Positions 28,801 through 40,800 of a stretch of DNA of 64,000 nucleotides are shown here, one piece after another. How positions within the stretch are numbered: position 1 is the first letter of the stretch; each line of letters starts with the position of its first letter. This stretch comes from Neodiprion pinetum. Lineage: Eukaryota; Arthropoda; Insecta; Hymenoptera; Diprionidae. The position numbers and the translations under genes were made by a program. The notes below the pieces were generated by a model. It was not told the DNA's origin. It was given only the letters and a program-made list of their open reading frames with translations, and searched no databases. Where the stretch lies: NCBI RefSeq assembly GCF_021155775.2, contig NC_060232.1:26977922-27041921 (forward strand), in the 5' to 3' direction.

Positions 28801-31800
28801 CTTAATGACCATTCAGCGCGAGTATTTTCACGCTCGGGAATTATCCTCATGTTTTCTTGAATTTCCCATTTCCTCTTCGTATCTAACGTGGCTGCACACG
28901 TCGCTCATTCGTAGGGGAGTTTTCCTTTTCGACGCTGAGAGAAATTTTTAGTTCCGGTTACCGCTCAGTCCTTGACTATTTTTATTTTTTACCACAATCG
29001 AAATATACAGTTCTAGGTAGAAAATGATAATTAGTTTTCTAGCTGTCACCGGAAAGTCTACTATCCGCTACTATTCTTTCTCATTACGATCGCTGTTGCT
29101 AGATTTTCTTGCAACTGTTGCGAATATTTAACGCTTGCGCGACAATAAATTGACGTTAAGCCTTATCTAACTAAAAAAGTACAATAAACCGAACAAACTG
29201 ATTGTCCGTTGCAATTACCAAAAAATGATCGACAACAACGTAAAATGGTTACGTGTACCTCGTTTTTCGAAATTCCAACAATATTCGAACAGTTTTTTTT
29301 AACGATACCTATTTTACTGAATTTTTCTAGTTACTATAAAAAATAAAAAGAAGACGCCGTGGTTTTATAAGAGTCGAGTCAGCAAACGCGTGTGTGAAGG
29401 AAGTAGCGTTCGATAGTAATTTTTTTTTACCGTCCCCTTTGAATTGCTTCATCATCCGAATTTACTCAGGTGGAGTTTGTTGATTTTTCTATAACTCAGC
29501 TAGTTCTACGACAGATGTGCACTGGTAGGCATCGTTAAAGATCGAATCCAGGGCACCCGGTGCTGCGCATACGAAGTATGTACATTTCTTATTTTACTTC
29601 ACTTTTCCCAAGTTTCTCCCCAGGACGATCGCGTTACAATATGCATGGGTATACAGTGTGTACCTACATCGGTAAAAAGCGAGACGGGTACGCCAGCTAC
29701 CTTCTTCTATTTATAAAAAGTGCGTGCGAGTGCACACGGATCGATGCGATAGCGAGGAAAAAAGCCATCTCGAGAAGTTTTAGAATACTTCGTGCGAAAA
29801 CATCAATTCTATATAGATATATATTACAGAGCGAAACGCCTGACATTTTCAGTAGACAAATTTTACGACTGTAATAAGGTTCGACCCATTCATTCCTCGA
29901 AAAATTGAGCTGATCCAGGTTAGGAAATCAAAGTTGAAAGGGTTGCAAGGAATAGTAAGAAAAAAAAAAAAACTTCATCTACCTTCAAAAGCGTTTTAAT
30001 ATATATTTATATATATATTATTTAAATTCAGGATGAACTCCGTCGATGATCAAATATTATGATACGTATGGGGAAAAAGGTGTTCGGAAAGAAAAATAAA
30101 AGTATATTCCAACGGTCTTAAAGTAGAAATATACCATCGCAAAAAAACTAGAGCTATAAAGTTTCACAACAGCTGTACTGTATAAAAGTTTCCGGAAGAC
30201 TTTCAAGACTTGAAAAGTACGTGCCCGATACAATACATTTTCGCGTGGTTTACGTCATACATGATTTGCCGTGGTTGTAGATACTTGTTCTTCGATACAG
30301 ACGTTCGATGCTCCGGGAGTTGAATTCACCTTCGATCTTCGGTAATTAAGTCCAAAGAAAAAAAAAAAAAGCAAGTCGACAAAAAGGCGTTGCTTTTTAC
30401 GGAGTTGTATGAGTTGTATATTAAAATTAAAAAAAAAAAACGTGAGAAAAAAACGAGCACCGCCGTCAAGTTACCCACGCATTCTAACATATTGCATTGA
30501 AGGAAGATGATAAAAAAAAAAATATATATATATATTATACATGTTTGATAGGCAATGAGATGCGATATATTTTATCTATAAACCGACGTATCGTTTGTGA
30601 CGAACGCACCGTTTGCTTACGCTTATATGTTGCTTTTTTTTCAAGACAACAAGGAGCAGTTTCATGTCTACTTTAGCGTCGCGTTAGGATGTACCGCGTT
30701 TAGTACACACACTTCAAACGAGTTACGATGTTGGTACTATTACGCTCCCTGAAGGAACGACGCGTTATTCCCGGTTCAAATTGACATCGTTTCAATTTTT
30801 ACGACAAGCTTGTAACACCTTTGCACAGGTATGCTTACCGCGTATTGTCTACAGACATGTCAAAGTACGGATCCCCCGCTTTATGACCATAATGACCTAC
30901 GCGAGGAGGGTACTTACAGCGTCAGTTTTGCTATTTATCTGCCTAATTTTTTTCCCTCCAAATTGCTGCAGTTTCTTTCTCGCCGCCCGCAAACGGATAT
31001 TTACGCAACATACCGCAAGGGGTTGAAAATTATCAGTTTCCCTTGCAGGGAATGCTGCAGGAGACTCTTGGGAGCATGAGAGACACACCCATCTATGTAT
31101 AGGTATACATTCGGCTGCAGAGCGCATGAGGGGGCAGATATGCGTCATTATTTAGGGTAATGGTCTTAGTACCACAGGCACGGAAGCAAACACGGCGAGA
31201 AAGTAATCACTCAATAACTTGATGAATTATTACTACTATTATTACTATTATTATTATTATTATTATTATTCTGTTTTTCAAGTAATCAATATTTTCTATT
31301 CCCTGCTTCTCTAATTGACCTCCTTTGTCAAATTTTAACAGTCCATAATTTGTCCGATCAGTCGTGAAGATCTCATTTATTATTGTCTCAGTAAATTAGC
31401 TACCAATTTCAGACAAAAGGCCAGCGTCAGGCATAATTTCTTTCGGTCTTTTTTTTTTTTGTGACTTTTTCATTATTCTTAACTACCTGTTGATTATTAT
31501 TATTAAGAATTTTTCTTTGCATATCGCGGTTCGAGACTGAAAGCCAATACCGAAGCGGGTGATTTACAAGCTCTCAGCTATTTCCGGATTGGGGTATAAA
31601 GCACAGGTCGTTGAAAGTGGAAGCGATCGGATACGGCATCCGCGTTACCATTTGTGGCTACGGTGGTGAGACCGCCACAGCCTTGAGGTCATTATGGTGT
31701 ACCGTGACCGCGAGAACTTTCGCTGATAATGAAACTGAAGTTTAAGTCCGCGTAGACAAGCAGTGAAAAAGATGCTGCGAAGCAAAACTCGTCGTACGAA

Positions 31801-34800
31801 ATCGATACTTCATCATAGCACATGATAATAAGCAAACTCAGCCGCGGAGGTCGTCATTTCACTATTTACCCCGACGCGACGACTCGACCAGCGAGAAACT
31901 AGATACTCGGGGAGAAATTACTGTTAATATTACTGTTATTATTGTTATCATTTATCGTAAAGAAATTTACGCAAGTTAAAAAATCCTTGTTAATCCGAAC
32001 TAACCCTGCCAACGTATAAGGTTTAAGTGGAAATTTGCAACTCAGGGAAATGCATCTGTGCACTTACGGCTAATAGTTTTACTTACGTGAAACCGTCCCT
32101 ACGGACTGCACTTTAATTCCGCACGAACGCAAAGCAGTTACTCTGGCTTGTGAAAATTGCTTTGGGTAGTACAGACCCGGCGAGAATTACGCATTATATA
32201 GAAGTCTTGGGGAAATGGGAAAAGCTCATTTTACCAGAAAGAAACGTGCAGCAATCCATCACATGAAAATTCAATCCTCTAGCACCCTTCTTTTTCATGT
32301 TTCATTATTTTATAGAATATGTGTTTATTCCTTCTTCAAATTACGCTTCGTTTGTGAAAAGTTTCTCAACCGTGTTGAACGGGACTATAATCTGAATATT
32401 TTTCAACTGGATGAGAGCATCAGACGACTTTGATAAGTCGGGAAAGTATATATAAGTTTTGCAGTAACGTTGCAATCATTGAAGAAAATCATTGAGGCGT
32501 TGAAGAAAATTTGTCACTCGTACGAACCAAGGATCGATCAACTGGTAGAAGTTGTTTTATAATCTGAACAAGCATAAAATGATCCGGTTTTTATTAGGGA
32601 AGAGAGGAATTTTTTTGTCAAACTCACATAGTGTTATTGGAAGCAAAATGCGGTTGAACAAAATTACCCCAGGGTCTTCCCCCACGTATCAACCTGTAAC
32701 AAAGTTAGTCAGCAACTAATTAATATAATTACCAATTACATGTTCGCAGTGCGCCTAGAGAGGGAGGCAGCAGCCGCCATGACCATCGAGGAGGGTCTTC
32801 TTCGACATCGTTACGAGAACAGCAACAGCAGCAGAAGTTATTAAAGCGAACAAAAAGTTTGGCCGTAATATCCGAGGAGAACAGAGCAAATACCCGGCCG
32901 AGCAATTACTACAGACTTGGCGAGCCTGCATTGTCGGAGGCATTCAGGAGGCAGCAGCTCATACCAAGAGCTAAGCTCATCAATCGGCATTCCCTGAAGG
33001 ATAGGTGAGTGAGGACGCGATTCTAATCAAAGACGTTGACCAAGCGGATGTATAAATTCCTGGATAAAATGTCACGGCTGCTCAGCGAAGACGTTCGTTG
33101 CTTCGTTCGTCGTTCATCATTATTTACACACCGAGAAAAATTTCATTTGTTATAGTAACTAGAAAAATTCAGTAAAACAGGTATCGTTGAAAACACTGTT
33201 TAAATATTGTTGGAATTACGAAAAACGAGGCACGCGTAACCATTTTGCGCTATCGTCGATCCTTTTTTGGTAATTGCAACGCGAAATCAGTTTGTGAGGT
33301 TTACTCTACTTTTTCAGTTAAATAAGTCTTTAACGTCAATTTATCGTTGCACAAGCATTAAATTTTCGCAACAGTTATACAAGAAAATATAGTAACAGTG
33401 ATCGTAATGAGAAAGAATAGTAACGGATACCAGACTTTCTGGTAACAGCTAGAAATCTAATTTTCATTTTCTACCTAGAACTATATTTTTCGATTGTGGT
33501 AAAAAATAAAAATAGTTAAGGACCGAGCAGTAACCGGATCTAAAAATACCTCTCAGTGCAGGATATTGCGGGATACTCGAGATTAATTTTGTTGAAAATT
33601 CGATGCACGGAAAGTCTAACATTCGTTTGTAGTGCAGACGAGTACATATTACTATTCGCTTGCTTTTGTGGTGAAATGAAATTTACGGCGATGAAGATGG
33701 GAGTGGAATTATCCCGGAGTAGCGATTAGGGCAAACCTGACCCTGGTCGTTATGCGGTCAGTTTCGAACTTTGAAAGTATAGATAGTTGAATGTACTCTG
33801 TAACGTGATATGGGCCGTGTAGGTTAAGGCAAAACATGTACTTCTGAACGTTTATCGCACTATTTTGAAGCAACGTTGAACTGACTTGAGGGCAAAGCTT
33901 AATAAAGTTAGATTGCGTCAATGGGTTTACTTCAGTCGGCATAGAATTAGAAGTCACGTGAATAAAATATGACAGAGCGTCGCTGTATCTACAGTAGAGT
34001 CCTGTAAACTAGGAGAAACTTTTGATGAAAATAGCAGCTTTTAGGATTAACTACTTCGGTATAGTTGCCCCTGGTAGGCAAAACTGTCAGAGAGATTCCG
34101 AATTACTTCTCTTGCATGTTTACTAAGCTCTTGCTCTCAAGGCTTGATATCCGGTTGCGTTTTTTCGGTTTTTTTGTTTTTTCTTTTGCGTTCTGCAAAC
34201 AGGTATGTCGGCTGATACGAGCAGATTTCATTTGTTACACTGTTACACAAGACCGATGAACAAAGCCAAAAAAAATACAGCCAGAGGAATAAAATCGCGA
34301 CGGGTTTTCATAGAAATGTCAGAATTTCTCTCCTTGTAACTTGATGAGAGACGAATGAATCTAATTGACCTCTCGTGCCCCTTTCCTTGCGGAAACAACG
34401 GCGAGGTTTTCTCGAACTACAGCGAAACGGTACGATCGTTAAAGTTTGATAAACTTTGTGAAACTATATGTATAAGATACGGAACTCCTGGCGAAACTCA
34501 TTCCTAAGGATCCATTCGCGTGCCTGATTATACGTTATACATGTAAAACGCCTCCACATACTCGCATCGTTCGAAAGTTACGTAACCGAGGAAAAAGGGT
34601 GAAACCCTTATTGAACTTTAGAGGGCGATGAAGAAGCAGATTTTTTTTTCTTTCTTTAATCCCGCATGTCACACTCTTAATACTATTCGAATCAATCACT
34701 GGCATTAAATTTCATCACGTGTATCCGCACCAGGCATGACTAAAAAGTGGAGGTTGCTTCCATTTCCTTTAGTGAATTTAGTAATTAAGAGAAAGATGCG

Positions 34801-37800
34801 ATTAGCAAGAAACAGGGAAGAGTATCGATTAACGTCTTTTACCGGTATCACCTGACACGTTTCACGTTTTTCAATAATATAACGATTTTGAAGCCACGCT
34901 CTTCCGGTGAAAAATTAGGGTATCCACGAAGCGAGGCGGTAAGTTCAGCTAAAATTTTTCTCCAAGGAACCTTTTTCTGATAATAAACTTTGACCGCTCT
35001 CAAGTTTCGATTCCTTGTTTTTCCTACGCCTTTCCCGATTACCTTTCTACTAAATTTGTTTCACCTCGTGTATCGAACTTCCACAGTTCTAACAATGGTA
35101 CAAAGTTTCTGGAAAGTAAAGTTCAGTCGTTCCGTTTCTCCACATTGAACTCACTGCAAACTCGGCAATATATTGAAACGGGCGTTCAGATCAATGAAAA
35201 ATAACGAAATGATTGCCAAGTTTTCTTTGTGATCTAGTTTTGCCTCGTAGCAAGACATCGATATATTCATTACAAAGACCCTTGTTTCACCCGTTCTCCA
35301 ATTAAGACTGGAATAAATTGATTCCCAAGACTGAGCCGTTAATCGTCATCTTTCAAGATCACTCAGGCGATCAATTCACTTCTGTATCAAAATATCAAGA
35401 GGGCATTAAGAATTCCAAGAGGGTACAGGGATACAGCGGCCGCTTCATTAACCGGGGGTTTATACCTGTTAACTTTCGATTGCAGACTTTCAAAGAGCCA
35501 GCAACACCTCAACGAATCATTCGAGGTCTCGAATCCAAGAGTGTACCGATCACGTTTGCCTTCCGACACATATTCGGTGTCCGATCCTCACGTCTCGCTG
35601 CCAAATTTCATACCCCAGAATTCGCGACAGAATCATAACCCAGATCGACTCAACATTCTCGAGTGGCCCGAAGCACCGAAACGTTACCAAAGCATCCAGA
35701 ACTTGGACAACGTCTCGGGACTTGTCGATGTCGTCCAAGAAAATTGGTCAACGGAGGGAAACAGGAGTATAGACTGCATTTACACTCAGGTCAGTTTATC
35801 GGCTCGACATTATTCTTACTCTCGTACAACAAATATTCTTGCATAGCTTTACACTGAAATTAAATCGTTTCACAGGTAAAAAGAAAGCGAAAGGAGCACC
35901 GAAGTTTGGACAGTGTATTATTCGAAGACGACAAAGAGCTCGAGTACTTCAACGTGTTGGACCTCCTACCGTTGTCAAACGTCCGTTTGCAATTCGACGA
36001 TAGAAACGGATCGGATAACGGCGTTAAGGCGAAAAAAAAAGAGCGGAATCGTGAATTATTCGAGAAGAACTATCGCCAGGTTCAATCGTCGTCGGACGAA
36101 TACGAAGACAAATACGGGATAGAAGATCCTGACAAATTGCGGAGTGAGAATCGGGAAAAGGAGAATTCTTATCAGCATAGCGAAGGACTCGAGCCCGATA
36201 TCGCTGAGGCGTTGAACGCGTCGAAGATTAAAGAAATCAACGATCTCTCGAACTCCGAGAACGGTGAAGAAGACCCTATTTATGTATCTAGGATTGGCGA
36301 AGAAGCGACAGGATTTTCGGACAAAGTGTTTAGCCAAAAATCTGGAGAAAAACGCGTCCTGATCCTCGATTCGGACCAAGATAAGTTCAGGGCGGACGTT
36401 GCGGTTGTGAGACCGGTTAAGGATTACCGAAGGATCGAAGAGGCGGAGGACTACAAATCGATTTGGATATCTGACTCGGAGGATCAAGAGGAAATGTCGC
36501 GTAGACCTCAGGTGCTCAAGGTGATCGACAACGACGTAACGAAGCGTAACAGGACATCGGTAATCGAAATTGGCGATGTGACCGAAGCGATGAACTCCGC
36601 TAAGCAAACCGATGGAACCATTTCGGAGAGTAACGATTGCGTGATAACGAACGACTCGAAACTCTCGTCGAACGAGAGCCAAGATGAGGTCCGGGTCGAA
36701 GACGTAAAGACGTTCTTCGAAACGAAGTGCAAGGTGAACGGCGAAGCCAAGAGCGAACGCTCGGAGGGTAAATTCGGAAGAATAATAAACCATACGACAA
36801 GCATGTTCGGAAAGGCTTGCAACGCGGTAAAGGGCAGTCTCGGCTTCGAGGCCAGATCTGACAGCTCCGATTTAGGGTTGGGATCCGAGTCAGGGAGCGA
36901 CACGCGGAGGCAGTCGATGGACGGAATCGACGAGGTGGAAGACGGAACGAAAGCGGTGGCGAACGACACAGAGAACAACCACTCGGCACTCTCAAGGTCG
37001 TTCAGCTGCAGCGTCGACAGCTCGGCGAAGAGCGAAAACAGTCCGGAATTCGATCACATAAGGTACAAGATAATGAAATCGGACTTGTTCAGCAAGAACA
37101 TGTTCGGCAGTATGAAGAACGAACAAGTTTTCGACGGGCTGATGCAGTACCTCCAAGAGTATTCGTTCCACGATCTTCTGGTCGACAATAACGTCGTGAT
37201 AATCGAACCTGTGCGGGCCGAGACGGTCGAGAGAAAGACGACGTCGACGAGGTGCGGCGGGGGAAAATCGAAGAACCCTTCGTCATGCCGCATATCGGGA
37301 GCTATTGAGAAAAAGTGTGAGGAACAGCGAAAAGTGGAGGATGATAAAAACGCGGGAAACCAGCCTCCCAAGAGCCCGAAGCAGGCTGGCCTAAGGCGGC
37401 ACTTCTTTTACCACCCGATACGCGTTAACAGGGAATTGATCGATGACGAACTGCCCGATCCGGACACGGTCAGAAACGTGAGAAAGATGTTCGAGGGGAC
37501 TTTGAAACTAAAAACTCCCGATCCGACCTTCTCGAGGAACAGTCCTACGAGGAAAACAGTGAGCATGAAGGACCTCAGACAGATAAGCGAGAGCTTCGAT
37601 GGATCGGACAAAGCCGACGGATCCCGGAGCTCGAGCAGGGCGAAAAACACGGCGAACAAGGACGGGATGGAAAGCCCGAGGAGTGAGTCCAAGACCAGGA
37701 TCATCGCCCAGGCCTTCGAGGCGAGGAGTGGACAGACCTCGCCCAGCGACAGCGGACTCTCAAAGCACAAGGGGATAAAGTACCTTCACAACTGGGACGC

Positions 37801-40800
37801 GGGGAGCGTTAGCAGCGGTGTATCCAGCGATTATCCAGACACCGATCCCGGTAGTGGAGTCCAGTGCACGTCGTCCGAGGACGAGGACGAGTGTCAGGAC
37901 GACGACGATATCGACAACGGACCTGGGCACTCGGTGTCTCAGGACGTCCTGAAGAAGATAAGGGAGTGCGGAACCTCCGTCACCTACTACGGAGGGAAGG
38001 TGGTGAACACTTGTAACAGCCCGTTAATATCGCCGCCTATAACAGGGAAGATAATGCGTGAAATAATGAGGAATAAGCCCAAGAGCAACGAAGCTTCCAA
38101 GGATTACGTCAAGTTTCGATTGGTGAAGAGCAACTCTTGCGACAGCAGGTTAGAGCTTGCCGGTAGACTAGTCAACGACCAATCAAAACGCGATAAATTC
38201 AGCAAGAAAATCGGCGAGCAGACGAACGGCGCTTCGCGTATCGAGTACACGCCAAATTCTGATCTTAGAAAATGCCCGATAATGGAAGGGCGCAACGTCG
38301 AGGTCGTGGAAGCGGACGATGCTGCCGAGGAGATTATCGAACCGGAAGTAAAGAAAGAACCGCCGATCGTGATCGGACTCGAGCCGAAAAAGGAGGAGGT
38401 CAAAGAGCCGGAAATTTTCAAGGCCGATTTCAAGCTTGGAAAGTTAGAAGACACAAAATGCTACGCGAACAAATTTAACAACAGCACGTTTAACCAGTGG
38501 CAAGTTAACGACCCGATCCAAGAGAAGAAATGCAAGTTTGGAGAAATTGATTTCGAGGAATTTGAAGTATTGGAAGACAGTCTCAATTCCAACGATAGAA
38601 AAAATTAGAATTCATTTGTCGACACTGTTTCATTTCACGTGTACAATTTCAGTTGCTATAGGTATATAAATTATTGTCATACCGCGAGTGATGCGAATTA
38701 GCAAAGGTTAACGGCATAACCTGATGGTCGTCATTATTTTAGGAAGGCACTGTGTATAAGTCATATTACAATATTAAGGTACATTATGGTAATTGCATAA
38801 AACTGACATCTTTCCCGAACCATCAGCGTTTCAGGGGTATATTACACAGTGAGTTTCTCTACCTTCGAAACGACGGGTGCGCCTTGTTCAAGCAACCGGA
38901 GTTACAGCTCTCCTGTTCAGGTTGAGCATCGTATCCTGCCACAGTCATCCCAAATGTCGAATATTATTTGTTTTGACAACGTTTGGGATGTCTCGGTTGC
39001 GGTATACGATGTTTAAACCTGAAATGAGAACTGTAAGTCCGGTTGCTTGAATAAGGCGCACTCATCGTTCCGCGGACAGATAAACTACTGTAAATATACG
39101 ATATGTACTATAAACGTATGATGAGAGAATTTTTGTCAATTTCTGTAAAGTAAAATTCTCTATTATTTATTATGTATAAAAGATTGGCAAAAGAAAAATG
39201 CGCCAAATTATTTCAAACCCCGTCGTACAATGTCGTCTGGAGAAATGGGATTAGAAGTGTAATGAGTAAGTGCAATTAACAGATAATCTATCGTCGGTTA
39301 GACGAATAATCTTGGCGCTCAAAAATTGACGACATTTGATGACAGATGTACTTGAACAAGTATATTGCATATTTGCATGGCGTGATTCGTTTGTACGACA
39401 TGTTATGTAACTTGGATTATGAAAACGAGAAAAATATAAGGTATAAAATTGAAATAGTAAAAATAAATGGTTTCTTGCAGAGAAAAAAGACCCGGGTGAA
39501 ATACTGTGAATTATAACGTTTGATTCGTAATCTTTTCAGTATAGTTTTCTACAACTGCAACGATCCCAGAAACCGCCTCGAAGCTGGGTACGGAAATAAT
39601 TCAGCGAGCATACCTAAATCGAGAGACCGCAATCGATTCATCGAACTCCTTCCAACATGATTTATCACCTATATTCCAGATTAAACTCGCTGATTCCGTT
39701 GATTTTATTACTTTCTCCAAAAGCTTTCAAAAGGTTTCCAAAAATATCATACAACGATAAAAAGGATCATCAAGGGTTGTTACAATTGTATCCGTGAGAG
39801 CGAAAGGTAGGTACAGCTCCCATTGAAGGTCGTCCAGAGTCTTTGTTCAAACCACGACTTAGAGCTAATTGAATGACCGAGCAAGACAACGAAGTGCTCT
39901 CAGAGTCGTAAGAAATACAATAAAATAACCACCAGACTGAAAATGCTGGGAAATTCGTGGCGATACGCGAACGTGCGCAATTCCACAAGATAAATCAAGC
40001 AAAAAAAAAAAAATAAAAAATAATAATAATAAATAGAACGGAATTTTTCATTAAAAGTAAAAGCCAAAGAACCCAGTGCCAAGTTATCCAGGACAATTTT
40101 TAATAATTAAATTCGACGAAGTGAGTCAACGTTTAATTTTGCGAATGTATAAGACGAACCGGAAGACGTTTTCCATTTGCGTTTAAGTTTAAAGCCAGCG
40201 ACGTGAAAAAACGGCAGAGGAATGGGAGCGTTCACGTTGAGGACATGAAGAATCAGAATTTGTGAACAATTCTTTTTCACTTACCACTCGAGACTATCGA
40301 GCCACATGTATACCTTATTATACTTCTGTCCCAGAGGTTGGCTGCATATTTCAACAACTCGCATTGTAAAGGTACAAAGGTAGAGGTACTTCCTTCTATA
40401 AGTGCGCCTTGGCAATGCAACCAGTCTGCCACTTCTGCATTCACGTAATCGTTTCAATGAAACTTTATTGCATTATACCCTGACTCTCTTGATATTTTAC
40501 CTATAGACGCGGTTTAAAGTTTATAATAATGTTGATACGAAGAACTTGAATATTTTCGATTAATGAGAAAAATGTAATTTCGAGTTTTTTGTAAATCAAT
40601 ATTTCAAACAGATTTTGAGATTAAAATTCTGGAAATCAGACAAACTACGTGAACTTTGGTGTTACCGGGTGTATCGGCTGCTCCGAGTCCCGCTTAGCGA
40701 CCTGTAGCGATGAGTGATAATTTTGGAATGCTCCCTCTCGCCGAGCGCTCCGATTTTCAGTTTGACCGCTTCGATTGCCGGTGGCGCCCTCTGCGCGCGG

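Larger units (their letters stand above)
7374..32749 (+). other. 25.4 kb intron 1 of the nested gene (also inside the MCU intron)
   Basis: The stretch is non-coding and AT-rich. It contains microsatellites (21179-21204, 22468-22487, 31227-31270), a T run at 24136-24158, a perfect CRE palindrome at 23250-23257 in a GC-richer patch, and one copy of a MITE-like repeat at 28933-29361. Open frames are of chance length and composition. I find no further exon, though a short alternative first exon cannot be excluded. Confidence 0.6.
38609..39480 (+). other. Probable 3' UTR of the nested gene
   Basis: This non-coding AT-rich segment follows the TAG and runs to the first convincing AATAAA at 39462-39467. 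It contains a long imperfect hairpin at 38867-39071. The UTR extent is inferred from the hexamer only. Confidence 0.55.

Noticed and set aside
36056..36793. 245-codon antisense ORF opposite the nested gene's large exon (also 36508-36978, 36600-36995, 37408-37770 on the minus strand)
   Set aside because: These lie entirely within a strongly biased coding exon and are arginine/leucine/phenylalanine-rich mirror readings of its Asp/Glu/Lys codons; they have no independent support.
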